A stretch of 11,475 nt of DNA from CAZNXE01 sp964576465 (GTDB lineage Bacteria; Planctomycetota; Planctomycetia; Pirellulales; JAEUIK01), in contig CAZNXE010000187.1 in NCBI GenBank assembly GCA_964576465.1, positions 1 through 11,475 on the forward strand. The letters are read 5' to 3'. Shown in pieces: positions 1 to 6,305 of the stretch. A model generated the notes under the pieces. The model searched no databases. It worked only from the letters and a program-made list of their open reading frames with translations, and was not told the DNA's origin. Position 1 is the stretch's first letter, and each line of letters begins with the position of its first letter. The position numbers and the translations under genes are program-made.

Positions 1-334
1 GGAAGTACCACCACGTTTCTTCTGTGATTTCCGCTATACGATCGGCATTACTGATCCGCTCGATAGTCGCGGACCATGGTTCATTGTCAGGCTGCGCAGT
101 CGCGTTCACCTCGGCTGTTAGTGGAGCCAAGAATCTCTGAAGTGTCTCGCCGGTCGGCTGCTCAGAAGGTGGCATGGGCCGCGAATGTTGAAGGTATTGG
201 CGCAGGCTGTCAAGTAAAGTTGGTGAATCTCGCGCGACCAGCGTGTCGCTGATATAACGATCAATCCCCTTTCCATTCCGAGGCGTCTCCTCAAATCTTT
301 TTGAGTCGGGGGGGCATCCGTCTGACCAACGCAA
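1..334 (-). CDS. Hypothetical protein, partial, 3' end beyond left edge
   Basis: This minus-strand frame has no stop from the left edge up to the stop codon of the next gene at 392-394. The predicted protein reads like a real one: acidic and polar, with stretches such as GIDRYISDTLVARDSP, a proline-rich linker near PMPPSEQPTGE, and ITEETWWYF at the window edge. The first ATG is at 173-175. The coding-like sequence continues upstream of it to a TTG at 332-334, so I place the start there, but neither start has a clear ribosome binding site. The last visible residues faintly recall small conserved proteins of the DUF1419 type, which I cannot confirm from this fragment. It is co-oriented with the next gene but separated from it by a terminator-like hairpin, so it may have its own promoter. 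The function is unknown. Confidence 0.5.
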   Translation of the reverse strand, partial: MRWSDGCPPDSKRFEETPRNGKGIDRYISDTLVARDSPTLLDSLRQYLQHSRPMPPSEQPTGETLQRFLAPLTAEVNATAQPDNEPWSATIERISNADRIAEITEETWWYF

Positions 335-340
335 GGTGAA

Positions 341-370
341 GCTTAAAACACCCCCAGCGATTGCTGGGGG
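341..370 (-). terminator. Rho-independent terminator after the 100-residue gene
   Basis: Read on the minus strand, an 8-bp stem (arms 363-370 and 351-358, loop 359-362) is followed by TGTTTTAAG. It lies about 22 bases past the stop codon of the gene ending at 392. A second G/C-rich hairpin (arms 374-379 and 384-389) sits between them. Confidence 0.6.
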
Positions 371-391
371 CGTGGCGAGGGGGCTCGCCCT

Positions 392-694
392 CTACGTGTT
401 GTCACGATTTTCGAGCATCCAGTCGGCGGCCTTGTCGAGAAGGAACTTGAGGGCAAAGACGTCGTGCAGACGGTAAGAACTTGTCGTTTTCCATTTACCG
501 TCGGCGCGGTATGACCGCTTGAAGCTCACCGCAAGTTGCGTGGCCTCGGTACTATCGTCGACCTTGACACGATTGCCCCAGATCGCAAGTTCAATGGTTG
601 AACCTGGCGAGCCGGGAACCTGAAAGGTGACAAGCGGCGACTTCTTCCCGTCGTTGGCCTCGGATGCCGAAGCACCCTGTCGTTGTGTGGCCAT
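392..694 (-). CDS. Small conserved-type hypothetical protein (100 aa)
   Basis: The protein has a polar, probably disordered N-terminus (about residues 1-20), a central region of predicted beta strands around TIELAIWGNRVKVDD, then the segment VSFKRSYRADGKWKTTSSY, and a C-terminal amphipathic helix ending in DKAADWML. This layout of an 'IW' strand, 'F-RSY--DGKWK-T-S', then an L/A/W-rich helix resembles small uncharacterised proteins I associate with mobile elements; I know no assigned function. There is no signal peptide or membrane segment, so it is probably cytoplasmic. The ATG at 692-694 is supported by AGGAG seven bases upstream, one of the few clear ribosome binding sites in the window. 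A hairpin terminator follows. Confidence is high that it is a gene and low for any role. Confidence 0.8.
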   Translation of the reverse strand: MATQRQGASASEANDGKKSPLVTFQVPGSPGSTIELAIWGNRVKVDDSTEATQLAVSFKRSYRADGKWKTTSSYRLHDVFALKFLLDKAADWMLENRDNT

Positions 695-701
695 GACAAT
701 A

Positions 702-706
702 CTCCT
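702..706 (-). promoter_or_regulatory. Ribosome binding site AGGAG
   Basis: AGGAG on the minus strand, seven bases before the ATG at 692-694, fixes the start of the 100-residue gene. Most other genes here lack such a motif. Confidence 0.7.
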
Positions 707-896
707 GGTAACTGCGCAGCCAAGCTAGCTGCTAGAAAGTGAAGCGGAACGCAGAAAAGAACGATGGCGAGAGGCTACGTCTTATTGACGGATGGCGCAA
801 GCACATCTACGTGCCGCAATAGCCGGTGCATTCCGCTACAAAGCATCACGACCATTCCTTTCTTTCGAGGAGAGCTTCTGAGGCGAATGTCGACGG

Positions 897-1085
897 CTAG
901 TAGATGACGCCGCCGGATTCACCGCACGTCGGGCAGTGGAGCCGTTTTTGCTGCTGCACGTAGAGACGCCATTGCTCAGCTTGCTTGGGATCAGCGTCTG
1001 ATTCGTCGCCAGTGTGGACAGCATGATTGGGCGAGTTGGTCTGGGGAGAGTGATCGATGGTCGGTTGTTGCGATGACGGTTGCAT
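897..1085 (-). CDS. Small protein with C-terminal CxxC (62 aa)
   Basis: The 62-residue protein has a Q/S/P/H-rich N-terminal half (about residues 1-30), a helical stretch DPKQAEQWRLYVQQQKR, and the C-terminal HCPTCGESGGVIY. That single CPxCG knuckle is half a zinc ribbon, so metal binding would need a dimer or a partner. The frame continues upstream with an Arg/Pro-rich low-quality sequence. I prefer the ATG at 1083-1085 because GGGAG lies eight bases upstream and composition improves there. An inverted repeat sits just upstream in the leader. Function is unknown; a small DNA- or RNA-binding regulator is possible, but this is speculation. Confidence 0.6.
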   Translation of the reverse strand: MQPSSQQPTIDHSPQTNSPNHAVHTGDESDADPKQAEQWRLYVQQQKRLHCPTCGESGGVIY

Positions 1086-1108
1086 GATTGAGTCTCCCGT
1101 GAGTGAGT

Positions 1109-1148
1109 GATCGTTGGTTCCTGCACTCGCTGCTGAGGAACAACGATC
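1109..1148 (-). repeat. Inverted repeat in the leader of the CxxC gene
   Basis: Arms 1109-1122 and 1136-1148 are complementary over 13 pairs (GATCGTTG + TTCCT against AGGAA + CAACGATC) with one unpaired G at 1117 and a 13-base loop. It lies 10 bases upstream of the GGGAG ribosome binding site of the 62-residue gene. A 12-bp perfect palindrome, CGATCGCGATCG, overlaps its outer end at 1144-1155. It could be an operator or an RNA hairpin. Confidence 0.5.
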
Positions 1149-1155
1149 GCGATCG

Positions 1156-1505
1156 GGAGACGGGGAGCACGCCGACGGAAAAGCGCCTCGCAGCGGCGAC
1201 GGAGCACGGCGAATGACGGCTACGCCGGCGTGAGTTGTGCCGCCCAACCAGAGCGGCCAAAGGCGTGCGGTGAGCAACCGGAATGCGACAGCGAACGCTT
1301 ATCACAGTGGATCATCCAGAAAAGCCCCGCGTTACCACGGGGCGGCCTGCGCATCAGGCACAGAGTGGACAGCGACCGTGCTGCTCGATAGGTTCCCACG
1401 AGACAGGAACTTCGTGAGCGAACTTGCTGCTATCACAGTTACCCGCCACATAGCCACGGATTTAGCGGAGGGCCATCTCGATCAAGGGCAGTGCCTGCGA
1501 CGACA
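1156..1505. other. Intergenic stretch, no convincing gene
   Basis: About 350 bases between the CxxC gene leader and the DUF4145 gene. Open frames across it are rich in Arg/Ser/Thr and lack ribosome binding sites or recognisable motifs. The only clear element is the terminator-like hairpin at 1317-1343. Confidence 0.4.
1317..1343 (-). terminator. Terminator-like hairpin, probably ending the DUF4145 transcript
   Basis: On the minus strand GCCCCG (1343-1338) pairs with CGGGGC (1329-1324) across an 8-base loop and is followed by TTTTCT. It lies about 160 bases past the DUF4145 stop codon, so a short RNA or an untranslated tail could lie between. Confidence 0.5.
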
Positions 1506-2171
1506 TTATGGTTCGTTGCTTGATCGTTGTTCGCGCGCAGGTGTTGATTCTCTTAAACGTCGCGCTACACCCTGAAGAAGAATCGCTTGCAAGAGGTTTT
1601 CAACGATGTCCATCACTGTGTTGACGTCCGCGGCCTCCGGACGATGCCCTCGGTGTGAGGCGGCGTTCCCCATATCGAGCGCGGCGTCAAGCACCTCTCG
1701 GTTCTTTTCGCTGATAAAACCTTTCTTCTGAAGTTCGCTGAGCTTTTCCGGGAAGTTACCAACGTCACCAACGCGATTGACCATCACCATGTCAATCAAA
1801 GCCCGAGCGCCCATCATCGCCAACGAGCGACAGTCGGCATGTAGGGCGACATAGACCTCGTCGAGCAGCCACGCAATGTGCTTCGGTAATCGGCTTTTCC
1901 ATGCGGGTGTGCGACGTGGGGTACGCGGCGGATAATAGGTGACCTCAATGTCATCGGGGTAGTTTTCTGAAAAGCGGACGCTCCGGCGAAGAGTGACGGC
2001 CTCGCATCCACAGCATTCGAGCATCTCGTGCGAGATGTCCCAGTACACCCATCCACCATCTCCATCGGATTCGGTATCGCGATGATGTCGACTCGCCACA
2101 ACTGTGTGTTTCGTGTCCGGACCACACTTATTGCAGTGACTTCGCTGAATCTCCGATTGTGCTTCGTCCAT
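1506..2171 (-). CDS. DUF4145 domain protein with zinc ribbon (221 aa)
   Basis: The N-terminal part has two CxxC pairs (C13/C16 in HCNKCG and C53/C56 in CCGC), forming a zinc ribbon. The C-terminal half (about residues 98-200) is a helical DUF4145 domain, recognisable from HIAWLLDEVYVALH, LAMMGARALIDMVMV, the KGFIS segment, and LDMGNAASHRGHRPE. DUF4145 proteins occur alone or fused to restriction-type enzymes and are often in defence or mobile regions; the biochemical activity is not established. The frame extends 17 residues upstream to a GTG at 2222, but that extension (a Leu-rich LLLLYWYQR stretch) is unlike the family. I start at the ATG at 2169-2171, where family members also begin close to the first CxxC. 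No clear ribosome binding site is seen. It lies 74 bases downstream of the MazF-type toxin on the same strand and may be cotranscribed with it. Confidence 0.8.
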   Translation of the reverse strand: MDEAQSEIQRSHCNKCGPDTKHTVVASRHHRDTESDGDGGWVYWDISHEMLECCGCEAVTLRRSVRFSENYPDDIEVTYYPPRTPRRTPAWKSRLPKHIAWLLDEVYVALHADCRSLAMMGARALIDMVMVNRVGDVGNFPEKLSELQKKGFISEKNREVLDAALDMGNAASHRGHRPEAADVNTVMDIVENLLQAILLQGVARRLRESTPAREQRSSNEP

Positions 2172-2245
2172 TCGTTGATACCAGTAGAGCAGAAGGAGAT
2201 GGCTGGGGCGGCGATGTGCCACATCGGAATGGCCGGTGGTTGAAC

Positions 2246-2593
2246 TTAGATGTCAAACGCCTCTTTCAGGCACTCGTCGACCTTCCCCATCAACGGATCC
2301 GATAGTCTTCCGATCGTGGTCATGGCAAGTGATTGCCGTACCGTGTACAGGTGGCGACAAAGAACGGCGGACGGACCGTGAAGTCCTGACGACGCGCCGT
2401 CGGGCGTGTTTGGGTCAATCAGAAGCTGCGTTGGCTCGGCTACTCGGCTGATATTACCGGTGATGAGCGCCATGATCGTATCGCGCAGACGAGCATTGTC
2501 AGCATCGTTCTGCACGACCAAGGCAGGTCGGACTTTACTGGCACTGCCATCTGAATACGGAAAGTTGACAACAACGACATCGCCGCGCTTCAT
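2246..2593 (-). CDS. mazF: MazF/PemK-family toxin endoribonuclease (115 aa)
   Basis: MazF/PemK toxins are ribosome-independent, sequence-specific mRNA interferases that halt growth when their antitoxin is lost. The family signature is clear: KRGDVVVVNFPYSDG at the N-terminus, KVRPALVVQND (residues 20-30), then MALITG. The likely catalytic pair is R22 in the RP motif and T45 in the ITG segment, matching the Arg/Thr pair of known MazF enzymes. The SSGLHGPSAVLCRHLYTV stretch (68-85) is also typical. Length is normal, so the toxin looks intact and the predicted fold is the SH3-like CcdB/MazF barrel. The ATG overlaps the antitoxin stop codon by four bases (ATGA), indicating translational coupling. 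It probably aids maintenance of the surrounding element. Confidence 0.9.
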   Translation of the reverse strand: MKRGDVVVVNFPYSDGSASKVRPALVVQNDADNARLRDTIMALITGNISRVAEPTQLLIDPNTPDGASSGLHGPSAVLCRHLYTVRQSLAMTTIGRLSDPLMGKVDECLKEAFDI

Positions 2594-2820
2594 TGCTTGT
2601 ACTTCTGGTAGCTGTCAAGAAGTGGGTCGTCCGCATCGAAGTCGGACATCGTGTCATCGACCATCGTGGTGACGACCTCCGACGGCAGCGTTTCGCTCAG
2701 CAGCCCACGGAACCGTTCAAACAGGTCGGCCCGCAGGAGAACGCACTGGACATCGCCCTCGTGGAACTCGATGGGTTCCCCTTGTCGTACTGCCTGTTTT
2801 TCGGTCTCAGTGAGTTTCAT
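2590..2820 (-). CDS. Antitoxin of the MazF-type toxin (76 aa)
   Basis: Small acidic protein directly upstream of, and overlapping, the toxin gene (stop and start share ATGA at 2590-2593). That position, its size and its charge mark it as the antitoxin. The N-terminal part, with QCVLLRADLFERFRGLL (about residues 25-41), looks more like the Phd/YefM-type segment than the AbrB-like swapped hairpin of classical MazE. The C-terminal tail, rich in Asp (DDTMSDFDADDPLLDSYQKY), is probably disordered and wraps the toxin. It has no strong ribosome binding site. A promoter with a palindrome lies about 80 bases upstream, consistent with autoregulation by the complex. Confidence 0.8.
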   Translation of the reverse strand: MKLTETEKQAVRQGEPIEFHEGDVQCVLLRADLFERFRGLLSETLPSEVVTTMVDDTMSDFDADDPLLDSYQKYKQ

Positions 2821-2897
2821 GGCGAATCATGGGATGGGTAAGCGTCGCGAGGCTCTGCAATCGTTCCGATGAACGTGTGGGACGTTAGCGTAAACCA

Positions 2898-2926
2898 ATA
2901 CTACACCAGAAGTTCTGGCTTGGCAA
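2898..2926 (-). promoter_or_regulatory. Promoter of the mazF-type toxin-antitoxin operon
   Basis: On the minus strand a -35-like TTGCCA (2926-2921) and a -10-like TAGTAT (2903-2898) are separated by exactly 17 bases. Transcription would begin near 2890, leaving a leader of roughly 70 bases before the antitoxin ATG. Confidence 0.65.
2906..2918. promoter_or_regulatory. Palindromic candidate operator CCAGAA-G-TTCTGG
   Basis: A perfect 6+1+6 palindrome lies inside the spacer between the -35 and -10 hexamers of the toxin-antitoxin promoter. A repressor bound there would block RNA polymerase. The antitoxin or toxin-antitoxin complex is the obvious candidate, by analogy with other type II systems. 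Confidence 0.5.
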
Positions 2927-2959
2927 GTTAAGGGCCACCGCTCGACGGCGGGGCTCGGC

Positions 2960-5242
2960 TCATGCAACTTTCAAGGAATGCTCGATGGCGCGTTGCGCGT
3001 GCGCGACGGGTTGGGCGTAGCGATGCCGTGACGTGCGTCGGATCACACTCGGTCTCTGGAGGCTACCGGTTATGGCCGGCGGCGGAAGGGTGCGGATACT
3101 GAAGGGGCGGCAGGGGCGACCATCGATGAGGAGGCGGGTGTAGGCGTGGTACTTGGGCAACGATAAGAGGTCCTGCGGGAGCAGGTCTCCGCCGAGTTGC
3201 TCGGCGACGATCTCGGCGTCGCGCTGTCCGAGTTGGAACGACACGTGTGTCGATACGTTGCCGAAGATGCTGGCCAGCATCCGCTCGTCAAAGCCTTCGA
3301 GAAATTGTGTGGCGATGCCGCCGAAAAACAGGCCGTACTTTCGCCCTTCGGAAAGGATCGAGGCAAAGCTGTCGCTGGCGAAACTGTGTGCTTCGTCGAC
3401 GTACAGATAGAACGGCGAGCGCCCGCTCTCCGGCATGTCCGCCCTGGTCATGGCGGCCAAGTGGAACGCGGTTACGAGAAGTGAACCAAGCAATGTCGAG
3501 GCGTCGTCGCCGATGCGACCTTTCGAGAGGTTCACAATCACGATTTGGTTCTCGTCCATGGCTCGGCGGAGATCGAGCGTTGAACGTGCCTGACCAATGA
3601 TATGCCGTAAGAGTGGATTGCTGACAAAGTGACCGACTTTGTTCTGCACCGGAGCGATCGCCTCGGCCTGCAAACGCGGGGGCATGTTGGTAAACTCTCG
3701 CAGCCAGAAGTCGCGCACGACGGGATCGCGAACGTGGTGGATTATGCGATCGCGATATGCCGGATCGATGAGCAGCGGTAGGACCGACACGAGCGACGCG
3801 TCGGGCACATCGAGTAATGCCAGAGTGGCGTTACGAAAAATGTGTTCGAGTCGGGGGCCCCATGAATCCGCGTAGAGTTTCTTGAACGCAGAGACGACAC
3901 CCGATGCGACAAGCGGTCGTTGTGTCGGATCGGGACACGAGAGCAGATTAAACGACACCGGAAACGATGCGTCGCCGGCATCGAACACCACAACGTCATT
4001 CGTCCGCTGCTTGGGAATCATTTCCAGCACTGATTCGGCCAAGTCCCCGTGGGGATCTATACACGCAACGCCGCGGCCGGCGTGAATGTCGGCAGCCAAC
4101 AGGTTTTTGAGCAGTGTGCTTTTGCCCATGCCTGTCTTGCCGAACATGGCCATGTGCAAACGGTCTGCCGTCGGAATGCCGAAGCGGTGCCGGCGAGAGC
4201 GAAACGCCGTTTCGCCAAGCACAAGAACGTCGCGATCCTCATCAGGGCTCGCAAGACAGGCTGGTGGTTCAAGCTCACGAAAATCGATACGCGAGAGTGT
4301 TTCTGTTTGTACCGTTGCGGTCGGCGGATGGAAGATCGTCGCCAACTCCTCGGACGACAGAAGAAAAGAAGGTGGTGCCTTCGTAGTTCCTCGCCGCGGC
4401 CGCGAACAGCGGAATGTCGCCTGCCGACGTGTGCCGAACTGACCGATGCCGCCGGCAAGATGGCCGAGCGTTGCGATGGCCTTGTCTTTGTTTCCTGTGG
4501 GCGCGTGTACGATGAAGCGAAGCTCCACTTCGTAGAGCATCTTCGTCAGCTTGTCGCTGCCGGCTTGAAGATCCTCCTCTCGTTGGTGCAGACGGTCCGG
4601 CGATGTACTCAGAACGTCGCCTCGCGATGCGAAGGCGTGTCGCGGCACGGCGAGACTTGAAAGCCACGCGAAGTATCGCAGATACCAGCGAGGCGACACC
4701 GCGACGTGGGCAAACCATGATGCGATGCGTGGATGTAATCGAAAGAAGGGTCGATCGAGTTGGTGCAAGACCCGACGAGCCCGGGCCAGACGTCGGCGAT
4801 TTGCCGGGCGTGCGTGCAGTTCGATCGAACCACGCAACGCACTCTCCCGTGGATTGGGAATCATCGCCAGCACACTCATCAACGGGTCGGCCGTCACGCG
4901 ATTGAGGTCATCGTGAAACTGGCTATACCGCCGGATCGGAAAGACTTCCGGGGCGAGCCATACGCTGGTGGTCCATGTCTCATGGCCCTCGGGGCATTCA
5001 AATGCCGCATCATCAATCGGTTCAATGCGACACTCCGGATAGCAACCGAGTAGTTGCTTCTCGAAGAGTTCCTGTAATGCTGCCGGATAGCGACAGTGCA
5101 GACCCACGGCACCATCGTGGTGTCCAAAGATAAGCGTGAACGGAAGCCGCGACCGGTTCGCCTGATGGATCGCCGAGAACGCCTGGTCCATGTACAGCGG
5201 TCCGCGATCGTTGGCAGCCGGTGACGAAAGACGAACGAGCAC
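2960..5242 (-). CDS. VirD4/HerA-like type IV coupling ATPase (760 aa)
   Basis: A DNA-pumping ATPase of the VirD4/TraG/HerA group, which links a relaxosome to a secretion channel or moves DNA. Residues 365-375 hold the Walker A motif (MFGKTGMGKST), followed by CIDPHGDL (394-401), a signature of this group. The Walker B motif is FYLYVDEAH (611-619), with D616/E617, and ATQFLEG (644-650) fits the sensor/TraM-recognition region. The N-terminal 300 residues are a separate domain resembling those of membrane-free coupling-like ATPases. I see no convincing transmembrane helix, so it would be cytoplasmic or rely on a partner for membrane contact. The start is a GTG at 5240-5242, without a ribosome binding site; an in-frame stop lies at 5258-5260. 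VapC ends 68 bases upstream on the same strand. A specific role in conjugation is inferred from neighbours. Confidence 0.85.
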   Translation of the reverse strand: MLVRLSSPAANDRGPLYMDQAFSAIHQANRSRLPFTLIFGHHDGAVGLHCRYPAALQELFEKQLLGCYPECRIEPIDDAAFECPEGHETWTTSVWLAPEVFPIRRYSQFHDDLNRVTADPLMSVLAMIPNPRESALRGSIELHARPANRRRLARARRVLHQLDRPFFRLHPRIASWFAHVAVSPRWYLRYFAWLSSLAVPRHAFASRGDVLSTSPDRLHQREEDLQAGSDKLTKMLYEVELRFIVHAPTGNKDKAIATLGHLAGGIGQFGTRRQATFRCSRPRRGTTKAPPSFLLSSEELATIFHPPTATVQTETLSRIDFRELEPPACLASPDEDRDVLVLGETAFRSRRHRFGIPTADRLHMAMFGKTGMGKSTLLKNLLAADIHAGRGVACIDPHGDLAESVLEMIPKQRTNDVVVFDAGDASFPVSFNLLSCPDPTQRPLVASGVVSAFKKLYADSWGPRLEHIFRNATLALLDVPDASLVSVLPLLIDPAYRDRIIHHVRDPVVRDFWLREFTNMPPRLQAEAIAPVQNKVGHFVSNPLLRHIIGQARSTLDLRRAMDENQIVIVNLSKGRIGDDASTLLGSLLVTAFHLAAMTRADMPESGRSPFYLYVDEAHSFASDSFASILSEGRKYGLFFGGIATQFLEGFDERMLASIFGNVSTHVSFQLGQRDAEIVAEQLGGDLLPQDLLSLPKYHAYTRLLIDGRPCRPFSIRTLPPPAITGSLQRPSVIRRTSRHRYAQPVAHAQRAIEHSLKVA

Positions 5243-5310
5243 GGACCAAGTGTAGCACTACGTATCGAGATCGGTCGGATAGAACAGACGGCGGCGCGGG
5301 CATGGCCGCA

Positions 5311-5727
5311 TCACGGCGTTGTCTGGCGCCAGTCCGCCAACTGCAAACCGCTGATCCACGAGTAGTGTCCCGTATTTCCTGTTACCAGCACCCTTTGTGC
5401 ATCCATCGCGGTGGCTGCGACAATCAGATCTGCATCGTTATGCGGATGCCCGCCGTTACGACCTTCGGCCCAAAGTTCAGCAGCACGCATCAATACGGGC
5501 AAGCTGACAGGAAAGACGTCGCTTGTTCCGACCGTCGTGAAAAATTCGCGGAGTTGCCGCGTCGCCTGCGTGGCGCGCATTCCTCGGATGATTTCGTAGA
5601 CGGTCATCGCGGAAAACGCCAAACGACCGTGCTCAGCGAGGTATTGTCGGGTGTGTGCCAATACCTGTTGGTCCTTGCGCTTCAGCACTTCGGACAAGAT
5701 GTCGGTGTCAAGAATCGCGTCGTCCAT
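5311..5727 (-). CDS. vapC: VapC-family PIN-domain toxin ribonuclease (138 aa)
   Basis: PIN-domain toxins of type II systems cut RNA, often tRNA or rRNA, using clustered acidic residues and a divalent metal. The N-terminal LDTDILSEVLK supplies D7 and D9, MTVYEIIRGM supplies E45, and HNDADLIVAATAM supplies D98/D100. The last motif, LVTGNTGHYSWI, has N118 and H121 where many relatives have Asp, which some active VapC proteins tolerate. Length is normal and the domain looks complete. It begins three bases after the stop codon of the antitoxin gene. The coupling ATPase gene starts 68 bases downstream on the same strand, so the three may form one transcript. Confidence 0.9.
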   Translation of the reverse strand: MDDAILDTDILSEVLKRKDQQVLAHTRQYLAEHGRLAFSAMTVYEIIRGMRATQATRQLREFFTTVGTSDVFPVSLPVLMRAAELWAEGRNGGHPHNDADLIVAATAMDAQRVLVTGNTGHYSWISGLQLADWRQTTP

Positions 5728-5730
5728 GAG

Positions 5731-5997
5731 CTACGGAAGATCACGGGAAAGGTTGGCACGAGTCTTTGCAATTCTATCGACCGACTCGATTTCGTCATCG
5801 CTCAGGCCGTCGTAAACGCTGGTCCAATCTTCCAACGTCTGCGCGGGCCGCTGCGTGGAAGTCGTCGGAACCGCCACTTCGATAACGCTGATTACCAGTT
5901 GCTGGTTGGCCTCAAGTTCGCGACCGATCACCTCTTCCAGGGCGCGGCGGTGAGGCGCGTCAAGCGCAGCAACATCAATCTTAAGGTCGTTTTCCAT
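5731..5997 (-). CDS. vapB: VapB-type antitoxin (88 aa)
   Basis: The protein is small, acidic, and immediately upstream of the PIN toxin gene, with a three-base gap. The N-terminal helix-rich part (residues 15-30) is followed by a strand, QLVISVIEVAV, and a proline-rich linker. The C-terminal tail EDWTSVYDGLSDDEIESVDR is of the kind that VapB-like proteins insert into the PIN active site, ending in TRANLSRDLP. I see no clear AbrB or ribbon-helix-helix signature, so the DNA-binding fold is uncertain. No ribosome binding site precedes the ATG at 5995-5997, and the only promoter-like hexamers lie so close that the message could be leaderless. Confidence 0.75.
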   Translation of the reverse strand: MENDLKIDVAALDAPHRRALEEVIGRELEANQQLVISVIEVAVPTTSTQRPAQTLEDWTSVYDGLSDDEIESVDRIAKTRANLSRDLP

Positions 5998-6305
5998 ATT
6001 AACAGTTTACCACGATAAGGGGGTGAAACCCAACGATTCTTCCAATGAGTGAAGCCGTGTGAACCATCACGCAGGTAGCGTAGCACCATTTCACCCGCCG
6101 TTGGAAGCTGCGATTTTCCGCGGGCGGGGCTTGTCGTGCCTCCCTATCGAGATATCCCAAACCGGTAACACGGCGAACGTCGGATCGTCACAATCCTTCC
6201 TTCACCGTCAAAGCCCGAGGGCAGTGTGACGCCGGGGAGGGATGTCCGGCCGATCCCGAACGCGTCTCTTAAGGCGGGTTGGCTACCGACAAGGCGGCGA
6301 CCCTA
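5998..6305. other. Intergenic stretch upstream of vapBC
   Basis: About 308 bases between the Replic_Relax stop and the vapB start. I see no gene. On the minus strand, hexamers TTGGGT (6033-6028) and TAAACT (6009-6004) are separated by 18 bases and would start a transcript at about the vapB ATG. The C/G-rich arms near 6101-6127 (CCCGCC and GGGCGG) are too widely spaced to call. Confidence 0.35.

Noticed and set aside
1237..1575. Plus-strand open frame of 112 codons
   Set aside because: Arg/Ser/Thr-rich, GTG start without ribosome binding site, overlaps the end of the DUF4145 gene and the terminator-like hairpin, and shows no motif.
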